64,000 nucleotides of DNA from Tricholoma matsutake (Eukaryota > Basidiomycota > Agaricomycetes > Agaricales > Tricholomataceae), in the NCBI GenBank assembly GCA_026075535.2, contig AP026541.1:4402001-4466000 (forward strand), in the 5' to 3' direction. The notes under the pieces are model-generated. The model was not told where the DNA came from. It saw only the letters and a program-made list of their open reading frames with translations, and did no database searches. This document shows positions 1 to 9,222 of the stretch, piece after piece (the stretch's first letter is position 1; each line of letters opens with the position of its first letter). Both the position numbers and the translations under genes were made by a program.

Positions 1-515
1 TCTCAATATGTTTGCAGAACCCGCCGCCGTAGCTCTGTGTCTACGCCGGCGAATCAAGTTTCATAGTGTGCCATCGGCGTTTGACGGAACTGAAGACGAG
101 TATGTCGGAGAGATGGGCACTGCGATATGGTGGCCTTCACCCAATTTTAGCCACGATTCCTCACCCCGCTATCTTGAAGGTGAAATAAAGCTCACAGAGG
201 GCCTAAGGCCGACATGCACCATCTGTCATTTCAGTATTTCCGTAGGTTGAATTCTATTTAATACGGTCCTTCTATTGAACTACACAACTACATTAGTATT
301 TCGTAGTGCTCTGCACGTTCAAAGTCCCCTATTATCTCCCGGATACTCCGGACTTGTTATCTGAAGAGGTCAAAATTGCCACCACGTATGCGGATGGACC
401 TCGTCCTCATGCTTACTCGGATGCGCCGGCACTTAATCCCAGTGCCCAGCGGTCAGAAGTGTATATTGCGCCGGAGGTACGGTCAAGCATGAGTAGGCTA
501 GGAGGGTTGTTTTGA
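1..515 (+). CDS. 3' end of a probable arrestin-like protein (partial)
   Basis: The reading frame is open from the window edge to 241 and continues at 297-515 (stop 513-515) after a 55-bp phase-0 intron, 242-296 (GTAGGT...TTAG). The joined frame reads ...CHFSIS then YFVVLCTFKVPYY, a beta-strand-like stretch, followed by an acidic/proline tail containing IATTYADGPRPH. A segment of the form LEGEIKL..GL.PTC....SISYFVVL followed by a TYADGPRP-like tail is what I recall from the C-terminal half of basidiomycete arrestin-like adaptor proteins, which in fungi recruit ubiquitin ligases to membrane transporters. That assignment is from family memory and is tentative. The start lies outside the window; a possible acceptor (TTTGCAG) ends at 17, so the first coding base here is uncertain. 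The gene points toward hsp90, whose start is 397 bp downstream. Confidence 0.45.
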
Positions 516-691
516 ACGCAGTTGGGCAGCCATGCCGTACGTACATTTCCCTCTCCGTCTCGAAGGCCTCAAACATGATCCAAAGGATCTCCAGAGTGAT
601 GCGAGTGTCAAGTCGTTGGTATAATACTTGTTAGTTAACGTATGCACTTCCTGCAAAGACAATTAGCTGAACGGCTATGGTGATCGAATCG

Positions 692-756
692 TTCTCGAAA
701 GTTCTACAGCAATCCGCCACAGTTCCGAAAAAGGAAAGTTTCCGATCCTTCGAGAA
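692..756 (+). promoter_or_regulatory. Heat-shock elements upstream of hsp90
   Basis: A perfect three-unit heat-shock element, TTCtcGAAagTTC, lies at 692-704, and a two-unit TTCgaGAA at 749-756. Between them are further GAA/TTC triplets with imperfect spacing (723-742). A TATA-like ATACATAAA follows at 770-778, and the hsp90 start codon is at 912. Alternating nTTCn/nGAAn units are the binding site of trimeric Hsf1, so heat induction of hsp90 is the expected behaviour. The rest of 516-911 holds the 3' flank of the upstream gene and a CT-rich leader just before the ATG. Confidence 0.75.
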
Positions 757-911
757 CTCAAAAAGTTGGATACATAAAGCAATCTTGTCTTTATCCTCCT
801 AGCCCCATCTCCCTCCTTGTTTGATCCACTTTTCATACTTGCTCCTTACTTGTACGTTACTCATATACTCTCTCCTTCTAACTTGTAGACTTAGCTCTTA
901 ACCAGATCATA

Positions 912-3368
912 ATGGCGACAGAAAGCTTTGGATTCCAAGCAGAGATCAGTCAACTCCTCGACTTGATCATCAGTACGTCTCTCAAATACATCCTCTTACT
1001 CTATCTAACTGTTGTCCTTAGACACTTTCTACTCCAACAAAGAGATCTTCCTCCGGGAGTTGATCTCTAACGGCTCTGATGCCCTCGACAAAATACGCTA
1101 CGCGTCGCTTACCGACCCCGCAGCGCTTGAACATGAAAAAGGACTCTACATCCGTATCATCCCCGACAAGGAGAACAAGCTTCTCACTATTCGGGATACT
1201 GGTGTCGGCATGACCAAGGCTGACATGGTGAACAACCTTGGTACCATCGCCAAGTCTGGTACAAAGGTTAGTCTAGTGCATATACGTTTGGGGTTCTGAC
1301 ATATGTGGTTTATAGGGATTCATGGAGGCTCTCAGCTCCGGTGCTGATATCTCTATGATTGGTCAATTCGGTGTCGGTTTCTACTCTGCCTACCTCGTCG
1401 CCGAGCGCGTCCAGGTGATCTCAAAACACAATGATGACGAGCAGTACATCTGGGAGTCGGCTGCTGGTGGTACCTTCACCATCACCCTGGACACTGTCAA
1501 CCCGCCTCTTGGTCGTGGTTCTGAGATCCGATTGTACCTCAAAGAGGATCAGCTGGAGTACCTCGAAGAGAAGAAGATTAAGGATATCGTGAAGAAGCAC
1601 TCCGAATTCATCTCCTACCCCATCCAGCTTGCCGTGACTAAGGAGGTTGAGAAGGTTTGTCGTTTTTGCATTTTTATCTTTATACTTGCTAAGACTTGGT
1701 TCGTTAGGAGGTAGAGGATGAAGAAGAGGAGGAAGTCAAGGATGACGAGGAGAAGACCAAGATTGAGGAAGTCGAGGACGAAGATGAGAAGCCCAAGGAC
1801 AAGAAGACTAAGAAGATCAAGGAGTCCGAGACGACGAATGAAGAGCTTAACAAGACGAAGCCCATCTGGACACGTAACCCTCAAGACATCCAGCCCGACG
1901 AGTACGCCTCCTTCTACAAGAGTTTGACTAATGACTGGGAGGACCACCTCGGTGTCAAGCACTTCTCCGTCGAGGGTCAACTCGAGTTCAAGGCCATCCT
2001 TTTCATTCCTAAGCGGTAAGTGGTATATTTGGCAGAGCTTGGTCACAACTTACATGTGATTAGTGCACCTTTTGATCTCTTCGAGTCCAAGAAGAAGCGT
2101 AACAACATCAAGCTTTATGTCCGCCGCGTCTTCATCATGGACGACTGCGAGGACCTCATTCCCGAGTACCTTAACTTTGTGAAGGGTATCGTCGACTCTG
2201 AGGATCTCCCTCTCAACATCTCACGTGAGACGCTGCAGCAGAACAAGATATTGAAAGTCATCAGAAAGAACATTGTCAAGAAGTGCATGGACTTGATCAG
2301 CGAGATTGCGGAAGACAAGGACAACTTTAATAAGTTCTACGAGGCGTTTGGCAAGAACTTGAAGCTCGGTATCCACGAGGATGCTCAGAACCGCAGCAAA
2401 CTTGCAGAGTTCTTGCGTTTCTACTCGACAAAGTCCACCGATGAACAGGTGTCGCTCAAGGGTGGGTGGTTTGGAGGATTTGGATGAATCTCGTATTGAA
2501 TGTTTGTCTAGACTACATCACGCGCATGCCCGAGGTGCAAAAGTCGATTTACTACCTTACTGGTGAATCGCTCGCAGCCACGCGGGATTCTCCGTTCCTG
2601 GAGGTTCTGAAGAAGAAGGGCTTCGAAGTGCTCCTCCTTGTTGACCCGATCGACGAGTATGCGATTACGCAGCTCAAGGAGTTTGATGGGAAGAAACTCA
2701 TTTGTGTGTCGAAGGAAGGACTGGAGCTAGAAGAAACTGAGGAAGAAAAGAAGGCTCGGGAGACGGAGGTTACAGCGTTTGGTGATTTGTGCTCTACGGT
2801 GAAGGATGCTCTCGGAGACAAGGTTGAGAAGGTTGTGGTGTCGAACCGTATCAATGACTCACCTTGCGTGCTCGTTACTGGGCAATTTGGCTGGTCGTCG
2901 AACATGGTTTGCTTCGTTTGCGATTTTTGTATGAGATTTGTTGCTGATGTTGGTATTAGGAACGTATCATGAAAGCACAGGCCCTCCGTGATTCTTCCAT
3001 GTCTTCGTATATGGCGTCGAAGAAGACGCTCGAGCTGAACCCGCATAATGCGATAGTCAAGGAGCTGAAGCGGAAAGTGGCGGAGGACAAGGCAGACAAG
3101 TCTGTGCGGGATCTGACGTACCTGCTGTTCGAGACTGCGTTGCTTACTTCTGGGTTTGCTTTGGATGAGCCTACATCGTTCGCGAAGCGTATCCATCGCA
3201 TGATTGCGTAAGTGGCCCGGATGTTGATGGGTTTCGGTGTAACTGATTATGTTGTATAGGCTTGGTCTTGATGTTGACGAGGAAGAGGAAGAGGCACCAG
3301 CGATGGAGCAGGATGCCGCACCGCCAGCGGAGGCCGAGTCGACGTCTGCGATGGAGGAGATTGACTAG
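912..3368 (+). CDS. hsp90: Heat shock protein 90 chaperone
   Basis: Eight exons: 912-972, 1022-1266, 1316-1654, 1708-2015, 2064-2461, 2512-2906, 2960-3207, 3260-3368. All introns are GT-AG and about 48-53 bp; the exons sum to 701 codons (700 aa), the normal cytosolic Hsp90 length. The N-terminal GHKL ATPase is clear: [20 protein letters not shown] (helix with catalytic Glu and ATP-binding Asn), DTGVGM, and the lid with [15 protein letters not shown] charged Glu/Lys linker starts exon 4 and is followed by the middle domain ([27 protein letters not shown]) and the C-terminal dimerisation domain. The protein folds client kinases, receptors and other signalling proteins in the cytosol. The extreme C-terminus is MEEID instead of the usual MEEVD that binds TPR co-chaperones. 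Heat-shock elements lie upstream. No defects were seen. Confidence 0.97.
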
Positions 3369-3762
3369 ATGGACGGTGAAAAGTATGTAAAACGCTAGTT
3401 GCTTCAGTTGTATCATCTTAGTTTTTATCATATCATAGTTTCTTTACGCATATCATGTTATCTTGCTTTTTGCACGAAAACAAAAGTTGACCGCACTTTC
3501 TTTGTCCCGCTGAGTCATTACTATACTTGGGAAGTACATTCCACTCGGTGAAAAAGAAAAATGTCGACGGCACGATAAACGAGCTCCAGTAAGTGAACAA
3601 ATACTATAGACGAAGGTGGGCGTGCATTGCTGGACATCTCTACCAGAACTTCAATGAGGCCATTGAAGTAATGTGGTTGAAGTCATACCTCAGTCCCAGT
3701 GAAAACCCCCTCCGCGTTGAACCCCAGTCAAAAGTCTGGTTTTTGGGAGAAATTATGTGAAT
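3369..3762. other. hsp90 3' flank, no gene seen
   Basis: AT-rich downstream region of hsp90, followed by unique-looking sequence up to the first LTR-like repeat. No convincing reading frame or RNA gene is visible. This is the border between the hsp90 gene and the transposon block. Confidence 0.5.
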
Positions 3763-4868
3763 TTATTTTCGGACTACACAGTATGACATTGGGTGTTACC
3801 GACTGTTTACCTGTTTGTAGTTCTTTATGTGCTTGTTCAAGTCCAATACAAGCACGGAAATCTATTGTCTGAGCTCTGTGTGGTCTCGCTGCAAGTCATT
3901 TCAATACAAGCACGTCATGGGTGGCTCCTGTTCACCACAGCTGTACTGGGAATCAACCTGGTACTGGGACCATGCCACTGGACTGGAGACTCGGTCACTA
4001 AGGCAACCCAAAAGCCCTGCTGGCACTTGCAGGCAGTTCTCTAAGGCCCAAAAATCTCTGGCAACAAATCTAGCTTTATTAGTAATCATCCTCTGTTTTA
4101 TTTGCTGCATAAAGTCTCACTCTAGGCAACTTACAACGGACCACCTCATCACCACCTCATAATTACCACACCAAAACCCTACCAGATGAAAAACACGCCG
4201 AACGACTGCGTTACGCACACGACACAAGCCTCTGACAAAATGGACGAAACGGTAGAGACCCCATGGCTGCATCTCCCGAATCCGTTAGCAAGCTCAATGT
4301 CACATCATCGACGAAACTTACCAAAACCCACGAAACCCCAAAACGGACGAAAAGCCCCAGAGCGGCGCATTGAACACTACCCAGAGGGATAAGAGCCAAC
4401 AGGAGGAAAGAAGAGGGAGGTAGGAAGTCAACGAAAGGACCGATGAACCCACCTGCAAAGCCGCGAAAACTGCCACATCACCAATGTCCACCAGAACTCC
4501 TGACAGAATGAGCCCAATGGGGCTGGCTAGGGTAGAATAGGGACATAACAGATACATAAAGGAGTGACGCGAGGGGGAGAGGGAATGAATCTAGCGAACA
4601 CAATATCAAATTTTTGAGCCCACCCACCCATTCCCTAACACGATGAATCACGACGCACTAAACATGAAAATAACGGGTTCAATCCGCATGTCAACACTGG
4701 GAACAATGGGAGGAATTTAATGGGGAGATACTTAAGTGTGTGACATCCAGCTTGAGGGGGAGAGTGAGGGGTATTGACCCCAGGCTACTGCCGAGAGAGG
4801 AGCAAGACGAAGGGAGGCAAATGAGAGGTGAAGGCTAGGCAGGAGAAGGAAGGAAGGGCGAAGACTAG

Positions 4869-5014
4869 GCGAGGACAGGCGGACGAGACACGATGCAAAC
4901 ACCAACCGCCAACACAAGAAATAGGCGAGGACAGGTGGATGAGACACAACACAACCGCTGACTGCCGACACAAGAAACAGGCGAAGGCCAGGTGGACAAG
5001 ACACGAGGGCACTG
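4869..5014. repeat. 56-bp tandem repeat, about 2.6 units
   Basis: Units beginning GCGAGGACAGG or GCGAAGGCCAGG start at 4869, 4925 and 4981, an exact 56-bp period with scattered substitutions. The array lies inside the coding-less LTR-type element. Confidence 0.75.
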
Positions 5015-5152
5015 CAGCTACGCTGACATTCACAAATCGGTACGACTGACCATGCTACGAAATGGCAGGAGGACATGATATAGGGATAGGTCCATCATGA
5101 CCATAAACTGAGCCTGAAAAATCGAATGGAAGGTCAAAGTCATCTGCGGGGA

Positions 5153-5252
5153 GTGTCCAGCAAGACCTAAAACTGCACCTAGCGATGCATCGGCGACATG
5201 ACACAATGGGTAGTGTCCAGCAAGACCGAACTGCACCCAACTGTGCATCACA
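5153..5252. repeat. 60-bp direct repeat, two units
   Basis: GTGTCCAGCAAGACC followed by ACTGCACC and TGCATC occurs at 5153 and again at 5213, so the period is 60 bp. It is inside the same LTR-type element. Confidence 0.65.
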
Positions 5253-5638
5253 CGCTTCCAACTACACCATATGTCCTGAAACGACCATACAACCAAAGCA
5301 TTACCGTTACAGTGACCATTGACAAGCCTCCACTTTTGAGGCACCATTACAACTTTTCGGGAACTGTTCAAAGTTCACCAATGTTCACAGTGCATCAACA
5401 TGCACCATCATTCATTCCTCATTTGACACTCCTTACATTGCTCCAATCAAGGGGGAGCCCAGTCATTCATTGAGGGGGAGTAAGTATACTCCATTTATTA
5501 CATTCCTTTTGTCCTCATACTTCTTCATCTGAGGGGAGTGTTGGACTATTTTCGGACTACACAGTATGACATTGGGTATTACCGACTAGTTACAATGTTT
5601 GTTTACCTGTTTGTAGTTCTTTACATGCTTGTTCAAGT

Positions 5639-6059
5639 AGGGCTCATTCACATCCGACCACATCATGTGGTTGAGGAGTGACAAACCATGACAAACAACC
5701 ATTTCTCTAATTACTGTTTGCTATAACTATTTCTCTCAAATGTAAAACCTAAAGTCATTACAGAATTGTGTTCCAAAGAGATTCTAGGTGCTTGATCATT
5801 TACAGCCGATTGCATAATTGTTGGCACTAACCAAACAACATGTATTTACAAAAATAGTAATATCTTGATGTGCACCGTATCACAGCCCATCCCTCTCCAT
5901 GCCATACCGCTGAATCAGTCGAGATCTCAAACTCACAGCTATCAACCTTTATGAATGCAAGCTTATCCCTCTTTATGACATCCTTGATTGTGTCGGCTTC
6001 TCAAGGAGGACATTCTTTTGTATCCTTGCACAATGGAGACAAACAGGCGATGTGATCAA
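5639..6059. other. Non-coding stretch between two element remnants
   Basis: AT-rich sequence between the truncated right LTR-like repeat and the transposase relic. It may hold the 5' end of the relic, but no terminal inverted repeat or clear frame was found. Confidence 0.4.
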
Positions 6060-6934
6060 GCATACATATGGTCTATGTGGCCGTCCTCGCCTACTCGTGT
6101 TTGATGATCTTCAATACCTCTTGCATCTTGTTTGACACTGACCAGACTGGTTCCTGGATGAACTTGTGGATCTTCTCCAGGAGAATCACTTTGTTTCTGT
6201 TCATCTTGTCACCATACTTCATGAGCTCGACCATGCTGGTTACTCGGTGAAGAAACTAAAGCGGATTGCAGTAGAACAAAGCAAAGAGAAGCAAAGCACT
6301 TTTGTCTACCGCATGGGCCAATACACCCCAGATCAATTTGGGTTCCTTGATGAAACTTTGAAGGACGAGAAGACTCCTGGGCGATGGCAAGGAAGAGCAA
6401 AGAAGGGAGAGAGGGCAAAGAGAAGGCAGGTCTTTGTCTGTTGGGAACCGGTCTCCTCACAATAGATGGGATGGTCGCAACCACGGTAGTTGAAGGATCT
6501 ATGACAACAGACTCACTTTGTGAATTTCTGGAGGAGGACATGGTGGGGTAATCAGGACTACACATTGCAGCAACTACTAACAGTACCCTTCAATTGTTCT
6601 CCATTCCCAGGAAAGCTGAGTGGACTGGTGATGGATTCACCATGGAGAGGGAATTTGTGAGCTTGTCAAAAACCATGGTAAGAGAGATGTCGCTGACAGT
6701 GGGACACCTTACAAAATATTGAAAGGTGTTCAGCTCGAGTATCTTCCCCCATACTCACCTGATCTCAATCCCATTGAAGAAGCTTTCTCCAAAATCAAAA
6801 CTTTCATTCGCTGGAACTGTGATATCTTCTTAGCATCTACCTGTGCTGGAATCATGTTTGACATGCTCGAAGCTATGGCTATCATCACAGCCAAAGATGC
6901 AGCAGGTTATTTGATGCATGCTGGTTATTACTAG
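6060..6934 (+). pseudogene. Tc1/mariner-type DDE transposase relic
   Basis: Two fragments in different frames resemble one transposase. The segment 6166-6465 reads as a winged-helix/HTH-type region followed by the start of the catalytic core (VHLVTILHELDHAGYSVKKL, then QFGFLDETL..DEKTPGR). The segment 6719-6934 carries LPPYSPDLNPIEEAFSKIK, the signature of the DDE_3 superfamily (IS630/Tc1/mariner) just before the third acidic residue. The FLDE of the first fragment is in the place of the first catalytic Asp. Between them the frame is broken by stops and deletion. No terminal inverted repeats were recognised, so the element borders are unknown. Confidence 0.7.
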
Positions 6935-7103
6935 AGTCCACAAAACAGAAATACAAATACATGATGAGACAGTACCATGACATGTAAAGTAGAAGAGACA
7001 ATCATTCTGATGAAGTGATCAACCTGAACCTGATGCAGCCAATTTGGGGTTTTTTCAATCATTGCGATTTCGTTGTCATGTTTGAGCTGCATACACACGT
7101 CAG

Positions 7104-8274
7104 TCACAATAGTACAATATTTGCGAGGAATGTACGAGGGCCTGTGTCCATGCCCTGCCCTGAAGTGGTCATGGCGGAGAGGGAAGTGCTTTGGTTCATC
7201 ATGGCTCCAGTAGCAGAAATCTGAGCCGTCAGCAACGCTGCACTGCCAATGCTCACATAGGCATTTGACATTTTCAGTGACTTCATCCTCAAGTTTGCTC
7301 TTCTTCTGTCATTGCAACAAGTAAGCAATAACACCTATACCAGAGATTGTTGTCACATACCTTTTTCTTCCCCTTCCCCTTCTTTGACTTCCTTTTACCC
7401 TTTTTCTTCTGCTCACTGCCACTCCCATCTGAATCAGAATCCAAGCTTGAACTATCCGAGCTGCTGCTGTGATCACTTTGGTTCTCCTTGCCTTTTGTTT
7501 TCTTCCGTTTCTTCACTGGCTGTATGTGCAAGTCATGAGTTGTACTGAGGGTGCAACAAAAGTACTGTACCTTCAGATGACAGACAAAAATGTTGATGGC
7601 TGGTTCCTTCATATTATTGATGCTTTCGAGCAAGATCTCATAATTGTTCTCAGTCTGCAGGGGAGTTGGGTCAGGAATCTTGCGTGGAATTGTGAACAGA
7701 GTTTCAAAAATGTCATAATTGCATATCAGCATGGAGAGACCTAGGGCATCAGCAGCTTTCTTGACAATTGCATCTTGCAGGTCACCCCATGCAAGGGATT
7801 GTGGAACTTTCAGCAGTCAAACTTTGTTTGCGCATTGAGGCGGCGGCTTCTTGCACTCTGAGGATGATGCAATTTTGACATGATACATTACTTTGGGGGC
7901 AGAAACACCCTTCTCTGTTGTTTTTGGGAGCTCCTTATCAGTATGGTCAAGGTGTGCAAAGTAGTGTGGGCATACCTGGCTGTCGCACATTCATTCCAGT
8001 CCCCAGTTCCAATGATTTCCTTTTGACACCACAATGGATGGGAAAGCCATCTGTTGCCATCACCCTTAGTGGAAGGTCATCACTATCATCATCATCAATG
8101 TTTGGGTTGGGTGCCTGTGCTGATTTTTCAGGTTGCATGGATACAGGTGGGGTCATCATTGTGTGTGAGTCGTTGTTAAGAGCTCCTTCAAGTTCATTGC
8201 CAGAGTCTAGAATGATGGCATCGGTGGTCCTCTGGGCCTTGCCATGGTGTTGGGAGGAGAGAAGCTGTGCTTGA
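7104..8274 (-). pseudogene. Unidentified, probably transposon-linked decayed gene
   Basis: The minus strand has a series of coding-looking stretches in one direction: 8274-7947 (acidic, IDDDDSDDLPLRVMATDG), 7920-7740 with one in-frame stop (PQSLAWGDLQDAIVKKAADA), 7732-7580 (NYDIFETLFTIPRKIPDPTP) and a Lys/Ser/Asp-rich segment, 7540-7370 (HSSSSDSSSLDSDSDGSGSE followed by lysine-rich sequence). A short intron may separate FVCHLK from IQPVKKRKK. No catalytic motif was seen. The composition (folded piece, acidic linker, basic tail) suggests a DNA-binding or nuclear protein. The location between a mariner relic and a Tnp2 relic suggests it came with a transposon. Not identified. Confidence 0.35.
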
Positions 8275-8369
8275 CAGTCGGGATTACAAAATTTGTGAAA
8301 TTGACTATTTCATAAGTAAACACATTGTTTGCTCAGTGTCAACAATTATGTCAACCACAACTGGTCTAG

Positions 8370-9110
8370 GACCAACCCAGACATTGGGGGACTGCAACTG
8401 GACCATTTAGACCTGGTCCTATTCAGTCCATGGACCAAAAAAAGACTGGTTTGGACCAGTCTTTTGTCATAAAAATTTTCATAGGAAATAAGCTATATGT
8501 ATCTCAACAATACCTTAAATATATTATATTTGAAGGATAGATATTGTAATTCCCCATAGACTGGTTCAACTTTTAAGGAATTCTGCCAAGCTTTGACTGA
8601 GATATGGCTAAAACTGAAAGGACATCCATTCAAGTTGTGGTTTGTAGTTCATAATTTGTAGTTTGTAGTCACAATTCATTTGGGCTGTTAAATCAATAAA
8701 GTAACATGGTACAGATGGTCAGGTGTGCTGTTGTGGTCATGATGTTATATAGCTGTCCAAAAAAATATAGCTCATGTAATAAGCAATGCAATTAAAGTTG
8801 TACAAAATACTCATACAAAAATGTTTTTGGTCATATCTCAACCAATTATTAACCATTTTTGATGATCCAGGGACCAAAAATGAAGTATGTATATGTGGGA
8901 GTAAGGTCAAATACATGGTGGGACAAAAGACCAGTTGCAACTGGTTTAAACTGGTTTTTTATTGGTCCTACTATATTTTTCAAAATGAAAGACCTGTCCA
9001 TAAATAGACCTCTGGTCCAGTCTTTTCTGGTCCAATTCAGTCCAGTTTCAGTCTTTTTTTCAGTCCTATGGACTGGACCTGCAAACACTAGGCACAATCA
9101 GCCCATCCCT
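8370..9110. mobile_element. Non-coding repeat rich in GGTCCAGT motifs (probable truncated DNA element)
   Basis: Both ends are rich in ACTGGTCC/GGACCAGT words in opposite orientation: GGACCATTTAGACCTGGTCC...GGACCAGTC near 8400-8462, and CTGGTCCAGTC...CAGTCCTATGGACTGG near 9011-9078. The middle is AT-rich and non-coding. The right end reads inward as TAGGGATGGGCTGATTGTGC, resembling hAT-type termini, but I found no matching left terminus or target duplication. Read as a truncated non-autonomous DNA transposon. Confidence 0.4.
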
Positions 9111-9222
9111 AGTTCCCTGAAACATCCACCCCAAGTCAATGCTCAGAACAAGCAACAACATGTTGGATCAAGTGGACACAGAACAACCCCTGTAGTACAT
9201 TACCTATTCTAAAAGACCTTCA

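Larger units (their letters stand above)
3763..5638 (+). mobile_element. Degenerate LTR-type element without coding capacity
   Basis: About 85 bp around 3763-3848 (TTATTTTCGGACTACACAG...TGCTTGTTCAAGT) recurs with few changes at 5547-5638. The right copy begins at 5539 with TGTTGGACTATTTTCGG and is preceded by a purine-rich tract (CTGAGGGGAG, 5529-5538) like the polypurine tract before a 3' LTR. The right repeat breaks off at 5638, so it is truncated. Between the repeats I see only short frames and tandem repeats, with no Gag, protease, RT or integrase motif. Most likely a non-autonomous (TRIM/LARD-like) or deeply decayed LTR element. The outer ends of the LTRs are not determined. Confidence 0.5.

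Noticed and set aside
1615..2046. Minus-strand frame of 143 codons with Leu/Val-rich sequence
   Set aside because: It is the complement of the Glu/Lys-rich linker of hsp90, an artefact of GAG/AAG codons.
2552..3196. Minus-strand frame of 214 codons opposite hsp90
   Set aside because: It lies wholly opposite conserved hsp90 exons and crosses an intron; no domain.
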